In this document: in pieces, positions 1 through 11,300 of the stretch
How the letters are laid out: each line of letters starts with the position of its first letter
How positions within the stretch are numbered: the first letter of the stretch is position 1
NCBI GenBank assembly: GCA_003615045.1
Contig: ML014147.1
Span: 1 to 64,000, forward strand
DNA from: Caulochytrium protostelioides
Lineage: Eukaryota; Chytridiomycota; Caulochytriomycetes; Caulochytriales; Caulochytriaceae
Length of the DNA stretch: 64,000 bases
Reading direction: 5' to 3'
The notes under the pieces: generated by a model
Told to the model about the DNA's origin: nothing
Seen by the model: the letters and a program-made list of their open reading frames with translations, nothing else
Databases searched by the model: none
Program-made: the position numbers and the translations under genes

Positions 1-1
1 C

Positions 2-91
2 AAGGCTGGCACCGTCGGCAACACGCAGTACTTCTACGACGCCGACTGCCTCTGGACCGCCGCCGATGGCGCCAAGTGCAGCGTTATGTAA
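2..91 (+). CDS. 3' end of an unknown CDS (partial, enters from the left edge)
   Basis: Only the last 29 codons and a TAA stop are inside the window. The frame is open from base 2 and uses G/C-ending codons like the other genes here. The visible tail is polar and aromatic with two cysteines (motifs QYFYDADCLW and AKCSVM at the C-terminus), which would suit the end of a secreted disulfide-containing domain. That role is inference. The family cannot be named from so short a piece. Confidence 0.55.
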   Translation, partial: KAGTVGNTQYFYDADCLWTAADGAKCSVM

Positions 92-300
92 ACATTGATC
101 TTCTTATCGCATGACGTGGCTTGTTGCACGGATACTCGTGCTTCCTTTTTATTTCTAAATCTCAATAACAGACCTCTTGCTTCGTGACGTGACTTGTGAT
201 CATCAGTGATCAGCCCGTGACCTTGTTTCGGGTAGTGCTTCAGGTGTTGGGCAATGATACCATCGGGATGTGGCGAGATGGCTGGCCGTCTCTGGCTGTT

Positions 301-1164
301 TCAAGCCTCGGAATTAGATGCATCTAGATGAATCAGCTTGACATCTTGCTTGAGCTGGCGACGCCACAGGTCATGGCCAACTTCCATCGCAGCGGCTGCT
401 TCCGGGTCGCCGGGCAGCACGATGCGCAGCGTGACTTCCTCAAAGATGGCGGATCGGCTGACTTCCCGGAAGCCGAGGGAGGCGAAGAGCGCGATCGAGG
501 CGGCGTTGGCCACCGCGATCTTGGCTTCGAAGCGCCGCAGGCCCAGCTGGTCGGCGCCGTAGCCGAGCATGAGGCACACGGCTTCGCGCCCGATTCCGCG
601 GCGCCGCGCGTCGGGCTCGGCAATCATAATCTCCAACTCGGCCACCCGCACCGTCACCCCCGTCGGGTCGCCATCCTCATTGCAGAGGGGCTCGTCGCGC
701 AAAAACAGATTGACATCCCCCACCATGGCTGTTTATACCAACCAAAGACCCGTGAGAGGCCGGCCACCCGTTCAGGAGACATAGCGAGGGTGAGTCAAGA
801 CCCTCGAGAGCGGCATTTGTGGTGGAAACATTCGGCTTGCAACAGACGTGCGGAAGTGACCCATGGACTTACCGCCATACTGCCGGAAGGGTGTCGGAGC
901 ATCCGGCTGGCCGGCCGCGCCAGCGAGGGTCGCGGGTTGGGCATTGTGCGCGTGCAGAATAAATGTGCATTTGTCGGCGTCCTCGGCCCAGGTCTGCTGC
1001 ATGGCGTACTCGGCATCGAGCGATAGCGGCTCGGAGGCCGTCAGCTCGCAGAGCCCGAGTTGCGGGTCGTTCATCCATGCATGGTATCGCGGCACATGCG
1101 CCTTGCGGTATGGCACTAGCGTGCACGTCGCGCCCTGCAGCGCGATCGCTTGGTTTTCCCGCAT
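301..1164 (-). CDS. NAT9: NAT9-like GNAT-family N-acetyltransferase, two exons
   Basis: Exon 1 is 1164..873 and exon 2 is 728..301, joined across a 144-bp intron with donor GTAAGT and acceptor AACAG; the phase-1 junction is exact and gives 239 aa. The first exon carries VPYRKAHVPRYHAWM, ELTASEPLSL, EYAMQQTW and EDADKCTFI, which are hallmarks of NAT9 (N-acetyltransferase 9). The second opens with MVGDVNLFL and contains the acetyl-CoA binding loop of GNAT enzymes (ARRRGIGREAVCLML), followed by FEAKIAVANAASIALFASLGF. Length matches the family (about 200-240 aa). In animals NAT9 is linked to N-terminal acetylation and microtubule stability; its substrate in fungi is uncertain. Recognition comes from family motifs, and the intron was read from the sequence. 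Confidence 0.93.
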
Positions 1165-3487
1165 TGTGCTGGACCTCCGCCGGCACAACAAATCAAGACA
1201 AGGGGAGGGCGAAGGGTATACTGGTTGTTGCGCTAAGATGCACTGTGACCTCCACATCCATGATCCGAGAACGCGCCCATCCTGCTTTTCTGCCTGATGT
1301 GGCATTCGTTAGATGGGGATCGGCGTGACTCCGCCGTCTCAGTCCGGGGGCATCAAGTCCATCGAGGAATGGTGGTCCCTTCGGAAACGGAAGGCAGGGT
1401 CCCGCCGCCGGCGTCGCTAGAGCCCTGGCGACGAAACGCAAGGCCCCCAGCCCAGGCTGTCCTGTTCACCGTTGAAGCCGCGCCGACTCGCGCTCATGCC
1501 TGCTTGCCCCTCGCACGAGTGTTTGTCCGTCCATCCGTCTGTCCGCTGCACTCGGCGACGGCACCGTCCGCTCGAGCCAACGACCGCCGTCGATTGCCGC
1601 GGGGCCTTACGGGTGCCTTCGACCCCGTCGCCGTCGTGTGACCCAACGATCCTGTGCCTGCACTGGCTGCGACGCGACGCGTCGCGACGCCGCGCAGCGT
1701 CAGGCGATGGGCCGACCGACGTCCAAGCGGTCCGGGCCGTTGATGCCATCGGGGAGACCGGACGGGACTACCCCGGTGACGTGACGCGCCGGTCCTCGGC
1801 AGCCAACTTGCACGGGGCGAGCTGACGCTCTCGGTTCAGCCCCGGGCGGACCTCATGGGCGTTCGTTCTCTTAAAGTCGACACGGGCGGTCTCTGGCCGC
1901 AGTGAGCAGTGGCGACGGCACACCGCCTTCCCACGATGGCACTCGATGGCCTCCCTCCCCGGCCCCACCGCGTCCACTCGTCCAATGCGCGTCCATAGGC
2001 CCCCCTTCTGGGCCGTTTCATTTCGCACTCTTTCCCCTTGCGGTGGTGGCTGGAGCCATCGCCGCCGCGGTGGGCGCCACAGCAAGAAGGTGGGGCCTCT
2101 ATGTACGGAACCGCGCATTTTCGATTAAGAGGCGGCCGGCGGCCCCATTAATGATGCATCGCGGCGACGCGACGCTCGCCGCTGTCCCGGGCGATGAGGC
2201 AGGAACAGGGCGGCACGGTCGCGGCTTGGCGGGGAAGCGCGAAGCGGCCGTCGTGACCCCAGGTCGCGTGCTCGGACGCCCGAGCCGCCTTGAAGCACGA
2301 ACGCTGAACGGTGCCAGAGCGCCTGCTACCTGGAATATCGAGGATGGGACGACCCATGCTTGGGCTCTTGCTCATGGCGCGCTGCAGGTTCCCCGGCCAA
2401 CGGAGGGGTCGGCATCGACGAGCCGCCGGCCGCGCTTCAGAAAAGAGGACGAGGCTTGGACGACCCTCGATGGCGACGACGACGACGGCGACGGCGCCTG
2501 CCGTGCGAGGACGATGCCTGTACTGACGGCGAACTCCCGCCCGCGCGCCCGCTGACGCTCGCTCGCCAGCGGCGAGACGAGGAGGGCGCGAGAAGCGGCG
2601 GCGGCGACGGGGCTAACGGGGGCGACAGCGGGGGCGGTAGTGGCGGCGGCAGCGGCGCTGGCGCCTTCGGTGCCTTCGAATGTTATCCAGTCAACAGCAG
2701 CACAGCGGGCCCGAAATGCAGTCGGGTCCGTCGGCACATTCCATGGCCGGCGGTGGCGGCGGGGTCATGGTGTCGTGTCGTGTTGTGCTGGGGACCCATG
2801 CCGCGCGTACCGTCGAGACCACCGAGGCTGTTGCCCAAACGCACCAGCGGACCACGGCAGGAGACGCGGGCGAGGCGACGCGACGCGACGCGGGGGAAAC
2901 GCTCAGACTCTGGCGAGACGCCTGCAGCGACGGCAGCGGCCCCACCGACGCAGCGGACGGGACAGCGGGAGACGGGACGACTGCGCGTCCTACGACGAGG
3001 ACGGGAAGTCGGGAAGGACAGGCTGCGGGCCATTCGGAAGGCGGCGACCACCCCAGGCACTCGCGAGAGCGAAAGAGGGAGGATGCGGGACGCTGGACGC
3101 CGGAGAATCGGAGGGCGCGCGGACGCGTCGTGCCAAGCCGCTTGTCCCGATGGCGGCGGCCGCACCGGCGTCGCACCGGTGACGAGATGAACAAAAGGGA
3201 CGCGGTCAAGACGGTCGGGGGAAGGGAACGCGCACCACGCTGCGGCTCCCCGTTGGAGCAATACACGTGGCCGATTCGAGGTATGCGTCGGTGTGGTCCT
3301 GTCCAAGTGATGGCAGGGCTTCTTCCGCTTCACCCAACCCATGATTTTTAGACTTCCGTGATTTCCCTCTAGTCGACCTGACAGCCGTGTGGGTTCCTTC
3401 GCTCTTGGCGACGCGTTTCTGACAGCCCAGATTTTGCTCCGGACCGGTTCACCCTCTTTTATCCCACCCCACCCTTGATATACTATC
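1165..3487. other. 2.3-kb divergent intergenic region, no supported gene
   Basis: The region lies between the start of the NAT9-like gene (-) and the start of the small surface protein gene (+). Long Arg/Ala/Gly-rich reading frames run on both strands here, but they overlap each other, have no family motif and look like products of high G+C. It contains short tandem GACGAC and GGCGGC runs (about 2460-2660) and a 14-bp palindrome centred on ACGCGT (1673-1686). A pyrimidine-rich stretch with TATC motifs (3440-3487) precedes the downstream ATG and may be its core promoter. Confidence 0.5.
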
Positions 3488-4270
3488 ATGTTCTCGACTG
3501 CTGTGACGTTGCTGCTCGCCAGCACCGCGCTGACCCTGGTCCAGGGAAGCTCGCATGTCATTGAGGACACGACGCTGACGCTCTCCAACGCAGCGACCGC
3601 TCCGGGTGACGCCGTCTCGCCGGCGCTGCTTCGCTTGCTCGTGGGCTCCTCCGAGACGGGCGCCGCGTGCGCGCGCCAGGCCTCCCAGCCCACGATTTGG
3701 CGGCTTGCCGTCACGTGGGGCCCGGCGCCGCGGACCACTGCATTCGAGTTCACGACCGACCCTGCGACGACACTCGTCGCCGTGCAGGCCGAGGGCGACC
3801 ACGACGGCCCGCGCTCGCTCGCCCTGACGGCGTCGCAGTTCGCCGCCGTCGCCGACTCGAGCCTCAACGCCCTCGCCGGCGCCCACGTGACCGTTGTCAG
3901 CGCTTTCTGCCCCAACGTCAACCCGACCGCGACGACGACGACGTCGGAGGTCGCCGCCAACACGACTGGCGCCGTGCTGTCGGAGAACGTCACGACCGAC
4001 CTCATCAAGGCACAGGCCCGCGCCGCCCTCGCCGCGTCGGTGCCGCAGGTGACGACCGCCGCCGCGGCCACCACCGACACGACAGCAGCGTCGGTCGCCC
4101 CGAACGAATTCATCTGGACTGACCAGCGCCGCGCTGCTGCTCGTGCCGCCTTCAACTACGCGCAGAAGGCCGTGACCAACCAATCTTCGGACGCCCGCCG
4201 CACCTACTTCGTCTCGGCCGCTGGCCTCACCAGCGCCGTCGCGGCTGCCGTCGTCGCTCTCGTCCTGTAA
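3488..4270 (+). CDS. Small secreted, probably GPI-anchored surface protein
   Basis: A 260-aa single-exon ORF. The N-terminus is a classic signal peptide (MFSTAVTLLLASTALTLVQG), followed by a globular Thr/Ala-rich region with three cysteines (two in the main domain near TGAACARQ and AFCPNV). The C-terminus ends in a hydrophobic tail with no charged residue after it (AAGLTSAVAAAVVALVL), preceded by a small-residue segment, as in GPI-attachment signals. Several N-x-T/S sequons (NTT, NVT, NQS) are present. It is probably displayed at the plasma membrane or cell wall. No conserved enzymatic family is recognised. A simple C-terminal transmembrane anchor is the alternative. G/C-ending codon use is uniform with its neighbours. 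Confidence 0.8.
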   Translation: MFSTAVTLLLASTALTLVQGSSHVIEDTTLTLSNAATAPGDAVSPALLRLLVGSSETGAACARQASQPTIWRLAVTWGPAPRTTAFEFTTDPATTLVAVQAEGDHDGPRSLALTASQFAAVADSSLNALAGAHVTVVSAFCPNVNPTATTTTSEVAANTTGAVLSENVTTDLIKAQARAALAASVPQVTTAAAATTDTTAASVAPNEFIWTDQRRAAARAAFNYAQKAVTNQSSDARRTYFVSAAGLTSAVAAAVVALVL

Positions 4271-5683
4271 CCACCTTGTAGACTTGTGACGACCTGTCTT
4301 GACGTCACGTTACGATACGTTACGTTTCGGTATAGTATGGTTTGCTCTTGTCGTGCCCTCGATCGCTAATGTGCTGATGACCGTTCTGCCGCATTAGCTC
4401 CACTTTCCTTCTGTGCTCGCTCCCTTTTCCCTACAAGATTTGAAATCTTTTGGTCCTCAGGCCCTCCCGCCCCTCTTCACGCCTCGCTTATCTCCCACTT
4501 TACACATGACACCCGCTATCTCTCCTTTTCTCTTTTCCCGCTCTCTCATCCATATCGCCGCCTCACCGATCTCCGACCCATTGACGCTGGCCGTTACCTC
4601 CATTTTCTTGTGACCAAGACGTATCTCTATATCGATCGTATCCTCTATATTCCGAAGAATATACGTGACACGCGTGGTGCAACGTATGTGATAACGTACA
4701 GACTCTCCCTTGAGACGACCGACATGAGCGCCATGCCCTCCTTGGTGCACCGCAGGTGTCCCTCATGGAGGCCGTCCGCGTTTGATTTATTACTGAATGC
4801 GCTTGCCGACCACGGTCTGCAGTGGGGCTTGCCCGGGGATGTGGCAAAGCGCCGTCAGTCGGTCAGGTAAGGCCAGACAGCGTTGTCTCTGCATGTATCG
4901 GCATCCTGCGAAAGTCGTTGATCAGGACGGTTCGAATCCTCTAACAGGCATGTTTCTCATATCACGACGTGGATTATGCAGATGCAGGGTGTCTGGCCGC
5001 AATTGCTGCCGCTATTGCTGCTGATACCCCCACTGCTGTTGTTGTTGCTATTGCTGCTGTTGCTGCTGTTGCGCGGTGTGACATGGCAGCTCGCGCGCTT
5101 TTCCTGTATGTTAGAGCGCCGGGGGCTCGGATGGTGCTGCGCCACGCATCGCTGCGCCACAGGTTCGCGCCAGCGAAGGGCTTCAGGGTCCCCATGGGCG
5201 TCGGAGGTCAGAGGTCGGAGGTCGGAGGGCGGAGTCGAAGGCGCGCGCCCGACCGGGTGACAGCGTCGCCGGTATGCTCCCATCCGGGTTGGACCGACGC
5301 GCGGGTCGGCGTCGCTTCCTCGTGTAACGCCGTGGCCTGCGCTGGTAACCGGCAACGACGTCGCCAAGGGCGACGACGACGACTGTCGTGACGCGGACCA
5401 TCTTCATTCGTTTTCGTGCCCACTGGCATGCCCAACATGACGGAGCGCATCAGTTCAAGCTTGAAATGCTTGAAGAAATCATCGGTCCTGTACAGCTCAA
5501 CCAGTATACCGCTTGGTTGGCATACTGAGCAACGTAGCGTTGGCTCAACTCGCGGCCGTCGGTTATCACCTGACGTGACACGTGCTTGCGGCTTGCTGTA
5601 CCGACCGTCGATACCCCCTTCTGCGTGAGCTGTCGTCAAGACCGCCTCTGCCCTTTTTATACGAAAGAGCTGCCTCCGTCGCC
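4271..5683. other. Intergenic region with lower G+C and a CTG/GTT microsatellite
   Basis: The first 450 bases after the surface-protein gene are relatively A+T-rich and pyrimidine-rich, as expected for a 3' UTR and terminator. A trinucleotide-rich tract of TTG/CTG units lies at about 5001-5072 and generates spurious Ala- or Leu-rich frames. A GGTCGGA-type repeat sits at about 5205-5235. A TATAAAAAGGG sequence on the minus strand (5661 down to 5651) could drive a minus-strand transcript, but no convincing product follows it. Confidence 0.45.
5001..5072. repeat. Imperfect trinucleotide tract (GCT/GTT units)
   Basis: About 70 bases dominated by TTG, CTG and GTT triplets. It is the cause of the Ala/Val- and Leu-rich reading frames in this interval and is not evidence of a gene. 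Confidence 0.75.
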
Positions 5684-6178
5684 ATGGCCGCTTTCACCGC
5701 CGGCTTCCGCCGCGCGGGCTTCCGCGCGGCCGCCGCGAGCGCATCACGGACTGCACGGCCAACACCCGCCTTCACACGCGCCGCGCCGGCGGCCGCGTCC
5801 TCAGGAACCCGCGCCAGCGCCGAGTCGACAACAGGCGGCGCGCGTTTCTTCGGCGGCATGCCCTCGGCCTCGGCCAACGCCTCCGGCGCGAACGCGTCGT
5901 CTGGATTTGGGTTCTCTGGCGGCGTGCCCGCTGGCAGCGGCCTGGGCGCCCGCGGCCTTGCGTGCGGCAGCGGTTCCGCGGGCGGCGCCGTGCCGGCCCA
6001 ACTCGCCGCCACCTTCCGTCACATGCACCTCGCTCGGATGATGGCCTGCGGCATGGGCGCCGATCTCGATGATGTATGTTATTTCTCCTTGGAGCGACGC
6101 ATCACGCGTTCCATACGTGGTCGATGTTGTCGACGTCACCGTGATACCGTGAGCATTGGGTTTGTTTTGAACAAATGA
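5684..6178 (+). CDS. Ala/Gly-rich protein with likely mitochondrial presequence; 3' structure uncertain
   Basis: The ATG at 5684 sits in a good context (GCCATGGCC). The first 35 residues are Arg/Ala-rich, amphipathic and free of acidic residues (MAAFTAGFRRAGFRAAAA), typical of a mitochondrial targeting peptide. A Ser/Gly/Ala-rich linker and a more structured stretch with RHMHLARMMACGMGADLDD follow. Directly after this, GTATGT (6073-6078) looks like a splice donor, so the gene may continue in exons that I could not place. Read without splicing it stops at 6178 (164 aa). The family is not recognised. Low sequence complexity limits confidence, but the presequence-like start and GC3 bias favour a real gene. 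Confidence 0.45.
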   Translation: MAAFTAGFRRAGFRAAAASASRTARPTPAFTRAAPAAASSGTRASAESTTGGARFFGGMPSASANASGANASSGFGFSGGVPAGSGLGARGLACGSGSAGGAVPAQLAATFRHMHLARMMACGMGADLDDVCYFSLERRITRSIRGRCCRRHRDTVSIGFVLNK

Positions 6179-8355
6179 GCTTTGCTTGTCAATATGCTTC
6201 GGACTCACATGAACCGATTTCCTCAATCTTTGTTTTTATTCCTGCATCTGTTTCCTCTTTGGCTCCATTTCAACGCTTTCTTTCGTCGCTGTTTTTTACT
6301 GCTGGCTCGGTAATCTTGGTCTTGGTTGTTGGCACCGCGGTTCTCCACTGTCTGCGCGGTTTACTCGGCCCCCTCTCTCGCCCCCTCTCTTCTGTGAATG
6401 CCCTGCGTTCCCTCATTGAGGGATGACCTCGTTTGGCATGGACGGCCGGTCCTTTCTTGTCGTTTGGCGTTTTCCGATGGCCTCACTGGTTCCGTTCGTT
6501 CGCACCGATGCTTCGCGATATCCATACATGACCTCCTTCCGCCGAGCGGAACCCTGTCCCCTCCTCTCCCTCTCTCACATCCCCCTTTTTGCGGTCGTGG
6601 CACGGTCCCTGAAACACGCCACGTGCTCTAACCTTACCAACTGCCTGCGGCAGGAATAATCGACAACGTTCGTCGACTGCGGCATCTGACGCGATCATTA
6701 TGTGATACCGGATGCGCGATGTTGGATCTAATGACCCCTTTCTTTTGACCTGATGTTCATCTATGACCTCCTGTGCCCATGGTTTCCCATATGGTCGGCC
6801 CGGGTCGGTCGCAACGTTTGTTTTTTGACTCCGGATGTGCTCCCAACGTCCGCTGGGGGACATTGACCCACGCCGCCTGCCGCGTTGCCTCTCGAAGGTA
6901 TGAGGCTTTTCTTTGGTGCGCTACTGTTCACGCTTCGCCATCCTCTCTTCCTTCCCGCTCCGCCCTCTCCACCATCATCACCTCCTTCGCCGCGTCTTCC
7001 CGGTGAAGTCATAAAAAGGCATGAAATTTTTTTATTTAAACAAGCACCTTGTACCCTCCCCTTCCTGCTGGTTAATGAGAGACCGCTATCACGAGCCCCG
7101 TTTCATATAGTTTCATGTTATGCAGGGGGAAGGCCCTCGTCGCCAGTCCACCCGGCGACGGTTATGCTAGCGGGGGCGGGAGCGGGGCCACGGCGGGACC
7201 AGACCGGCGGAGTACCCATTTCTCCGTTCCTGGCCATCGGGTCTGCCCGGCCGACTGATGGGGTGGATCAGCAGCTAACCGCATCCGTCCGATCGCTACG
7301 ATGTCGGCTGAAGCCAATGTTTCTTCCAGACCTCGTTCAAAGCAAAGCTGCACCGGGAAAGCATCAAGCGAGCCCACGCTTTCGGGAAAAGGCCCGCGCG
7401 GCCGGGCCCATCGCGCCACCCATGCCACGTTGTCGTGCCCCAGAAACCCAGGCGAGAACCACCGCCGGCGGCCGGATCCATGGCATGGCATAGCGCGACA
7501 TCAAGAATCAAGAATCATCGATGGGTATAATCGAAAGAGACATGATGGAACCCACGTGCCTTGCTTGGCATTGCTGGCGTGGAGGCGGTTCACAGGCGGT
7601 TCACAGCAGCCATCGCAGTGGCCATTGCCATGGGTGGGTGCAGCGACTTTTTCCGCTCCGTGCGATGGAAACGTGCCACGTCGGTTGACGAAAGGGTGCT
7701 TGCTGCATTCCTGCTTTGCCGCACGGCCCCTTTGCCCGAGCCCCCGCGCCCGCCGCTGCTGCCGCCGCCCGCCCCTCTTGTCGCCTCCCGCCGCCCGCCC
7801 CCTGCCTATACCCGCACGTCGTCGCGTGTTCGGCCGTCCTGCCGCCTTTCTAGCCCAGAGACAACCCTCTTTTCGTTACACACCGAGTCCCAGGAGCCGG
7901 TGATACTCGTCCGCGACCTTGCTATCATTATCGTTATCGCTGTCGATGACGACGACACGCGTATTTGCTCATCCACGCCGCATCCGCCGCACCGCGTGTG
8001 ACCTCTCCCCCCCGCGAGCTTGATACGGGGCATCCCTCCCGCCCGTGTGGCCGACGCGTACGATACTTTGCGGTGTTTTCAGCCGCTGCTCGCGGCCTTG
8101 TGGGCCCTCCTGCATCGTGTCGTCCCGTACCTTATCGTGTCGTATCGCCCCGTACCGTGTGCTCTGCCCGTGGCGCTGATTTGCCGACGCGAGAACGAGG
8201 GCACCGTTCAACCACGTGCTCGCCTACTTCGGCTGCAGCAGCCCTTGTTAGTCCGTCGGTCTGTCCGCTCCGGGATCCCCTGTGCCATCGCTGTGCGTCC
8301 CGGTTTTCCCGGCTGGTAATCCACCCCCGCGCCGCTGCGCGTGGCTCTGCCCAGG
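6179..8355. other. 2.2-kb region upstream of RPB2, no supported gene
   Basis: Pyrimidine-rich, moderate-G+C DNA without a recognisable coding segment. It could contain further exons of the gene starting at 5684, since that gene appears to end in a splice donor, and the promoter and leader of RPB2. Long C/T-rich stretches (6200-6600 and 6930-7000) give Ser/Leu/Phe-rich spurious frames. Confidence 0.4.
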
Positions 8356-11300
8356 ATGGACCACTACGAGGATGAGCTCGATGACATTACCCAGGAGGAT
8401 TGCTGGCAGGTCATCGGCGCCTTCTTCAAGGAGAAAGGTCTAGTGCGCCAGCAGCTGGACTCGTTCGACGAGTTCATCCACAACACCATGCAGGAGATCG
8501 TCGACGAAAACAGCACGCTCCAGTTGCAGACCCTCGCCCAGTTCACCGGCCAGGACAACGATATCTCGAAGCAGTACATCATTAAGTTCGGCCAGACGTT
8601 CCTGTCGAAGCCGGCGATGACCGAGGCAGACGGTTCGATCGAGTATCTGCACCCGCACAATGCGCGTCTCCGTAACTTGACCTACTGCGCCCCGCTGTAC
8701 GTGGATATGCAGTGGGAGGTGCACCAAGCGGACATGGCGCATCCGCAGAACCAGGCCGCGACGTCCAATGCCGACATCCACTGGGACCTCATCGACCAGT
8801 CCGCTGAGCCTGAAAAGGTCTTTATCGGCCGCGTGCCCATCATGCTGCGGTCCAAGTACTGTATGCTCGAAAACGCGGACCAAGACCAGCTCACCAGCTT
8901 CAAGGAGTGCCCCTACGACTCGGGTGGCTACTTTGTGATTAACGGCTCCGAGAAGGTGCTGATTGCCCAGGAGCGCATGGCTTCGAACCAGGTCTACGTG
9001 TTCGCGAAGGCCCCGCCCGCGCCATACACGTTCAGCGCCGAGATCCGGTCCCAAGCCGAGAAGGGCTCGAACGTCGCGTCGACGCTCTTCATCAAGATGA
9101 TGCACTCGCGCAGCGGGCACCGCGCGTTCGGCGGGCAGATCATCCATACCTCGCTGCCGTACATCAAGGCCGATATCCCGATCATTATCGTGTTCCGCGC
9201 GCTGGGTATCGTCGCCGACCGCGACATCCTCGAACACATCTGCTACGACTTCAACGACCGCGATATGCTCGAGTTGCTCAAGCCATGTATCGAGGAGGCG
9301 TTTGTCATCCAGGACCGCGAGGTCGCACTCGACTTCATCGGCAAGCGTGGTGCCCCTAACGGCGTGTCGCTGGATAAGCGCATCAAGTATGCCGAGGACA
9401 TTTTGCAAAAGGAGATGCTGCCGCACGTGGGCGTCAAGAGCCACCACCAGACCCGCAAAGCGTATTTCTTTGGCTACATGATCCACCGCCTGCTGCTCGC
9501 AGCGCTCGAGCGCCGCCAGTTGGACGACCGTGACCACTTTGGCAAGAAACGTCTCGATCTGGCCGGTCCCCTGATGGCTGGCCTGTTTCGTCTGCTGTTC
9601 CGCAAGCTGACGCGCGATATTGGTCGATACCTGCAGAAGTGCGTGGATGATAATAAGGAGTTCAACGTCAACCTGGCCGTCAAGTCGTCGACGATCACCA
9701 ACGGCTTGCGCTACTCGCTCGCCACAGGCAATTGGGGTGACCAAAAGAAGTTCATGTCGGCCCGCGCCGGTGTGTCTCAGGTGCTGAACCGGTACACGTA
9801 CGCCTCCACATTGTCGCATCTGCGCCGTCTCAACACGCCCATTGGCCGTGACGGCAAGCTCGCCAAGCCGCGCCAGCTGCACAATACCCACTGGGGCTAT
9901 GTGTGCCCGGCCGAGACGCCCGAAGGTCAAGCGGTCGGTCTGGTCAAGAACCTGTCGCTGATGGCTGTCGTGACAGTCGGCTCGAACTCCATTCCGATCC
10001 GTGAGTTTTTGGACGAATGGACGATGCTCAACCTGGAGGAAGTGTCGCCGTTCGACATTGCCGAAAACACGAAGGTCTTTGTCAACGGCTCGTGGGCGGG
10101 CATCCACCGCGAACCCGACAAGCTCGTGCAGACGCTGCGCAAACTCCGACGCTGCGGTGACCTGAATCCGGAGGTGTCCGTCGTGCGTGACGTCCGCGAG
10201 GGCGAACTCCGCCTGTACACGGACGCGGGTCGTATCTGCCGCCCGCTCTTTATCGTGGATGAAGAGAACCAGATGCTGACGCTGACCAAGGCACACGTCG
10301 ATGAGATCACCGACATCGAGTTCCCCTGGCGCTATGTGCTGGAGAATGGGTTGTGCGAGTACATCGACACCGAAGAAGAAGAAACCGTCATGATCTCCAT
10401 GAGCCCCGACGATCTGGCCGACTCGCGCGCCGCGAAGCTCGGCCACCAGCAGGAGAAGGAGCGCGGCATCATGGACCGTCTCAAGTCGGGCGGCCTGTAC
10501 ACGGGCAACTGGACCCACTGCGAGATTCACCCGTCGATGATTCTCGGCGTGTGCGCTTCCATCATTCCGTTCCCGGACCATAACCAGTCCCCGCGTAACG
10601 TTTACCAGTGCTTGCATCCCGACACGCCCATCCTGATGGCCAACGGCGCCCGCAAAGCTATCCGGGACGTCGCAGTAGATGACGTCGTCGTCACCTTTGA
10701 CCCGGTCACCCTCGCCTCGGCCTACTCGCGCGTGAAGCACCAATTTGTACGTCCGACCGACAAGTCGATCCACACCGTCGTCACCGCTTCGGGCCGCCGC
10801 ATCACCGCCACGTGCGACCACAAATTCATGACCGCCGACGGCTGGACCGAGGTCCGCCACATGACGCCCGCCGCGACCCGCGTGGCGGTCTCGCTCGCCG
10901 CGCTGCCCGCCGACCCGACGGCCCCCGCACCCATGAGCAACGCGCTCAGCTTCCAGGGCGCCGCTGTCGCGGTCTCCAGGGCAAGCGTCGAGGCGCGCGT
11001 CGCAGCGCCGCACCTCCGCGCTCTCCGCGACATGGGTCTCCTGCCGCTGCTGCACAGCGCGCCGCTGCTCCCGACACTGGCCCGCCTCGTCGGCTTCATT
11101 GCCGCCGCCCGCGGACTTACGCTCGGCGATGACCGCACGCCGACGCTCGCGCTTGTGTTCAGCAACCCGGTCGATGCCGATGCCTTTGAGGCCGACATGA
11201 ACGCTGTCTGGGCGTACGCGAAGCGCCACGGCGGCGCCCATGCCGCGTCCGCTTGGCCGCGTCCGCTCGTCGTCACGCCGCATCCCGAGACGGGCACTCG

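Noticed and set aside
1673-1686. 14-bp palindrome around ACGCGT (MCB-like)
   Set aside because: Short, in a GACG/GTCGC-rich context where such palindromes are expected by chance.
2683-4155. 490-codon minus-strand frame
   Set aside because: Half of it is antisense to the surface-protein gene; no motif. Shadow of GC-rich coding.
4870-4955. tRNA-like B box (GGTTCGAATCC) with D-arm-like sequence before it
   Set aside because: The T stem has mismatches at two of five pairs and no acceptor stem or seven-base anticodon loop can be formed; at most a tRNA relic.
5183-5639. Minus-strand frame after a TATAAAAAGGG motif (segment LRCSVCQPSGILVELY)
   Set aside because: Parts look protein-like but there is no ATG near the expected start, and the second half runs into a GA/GC-repeat. 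Too weak to call.
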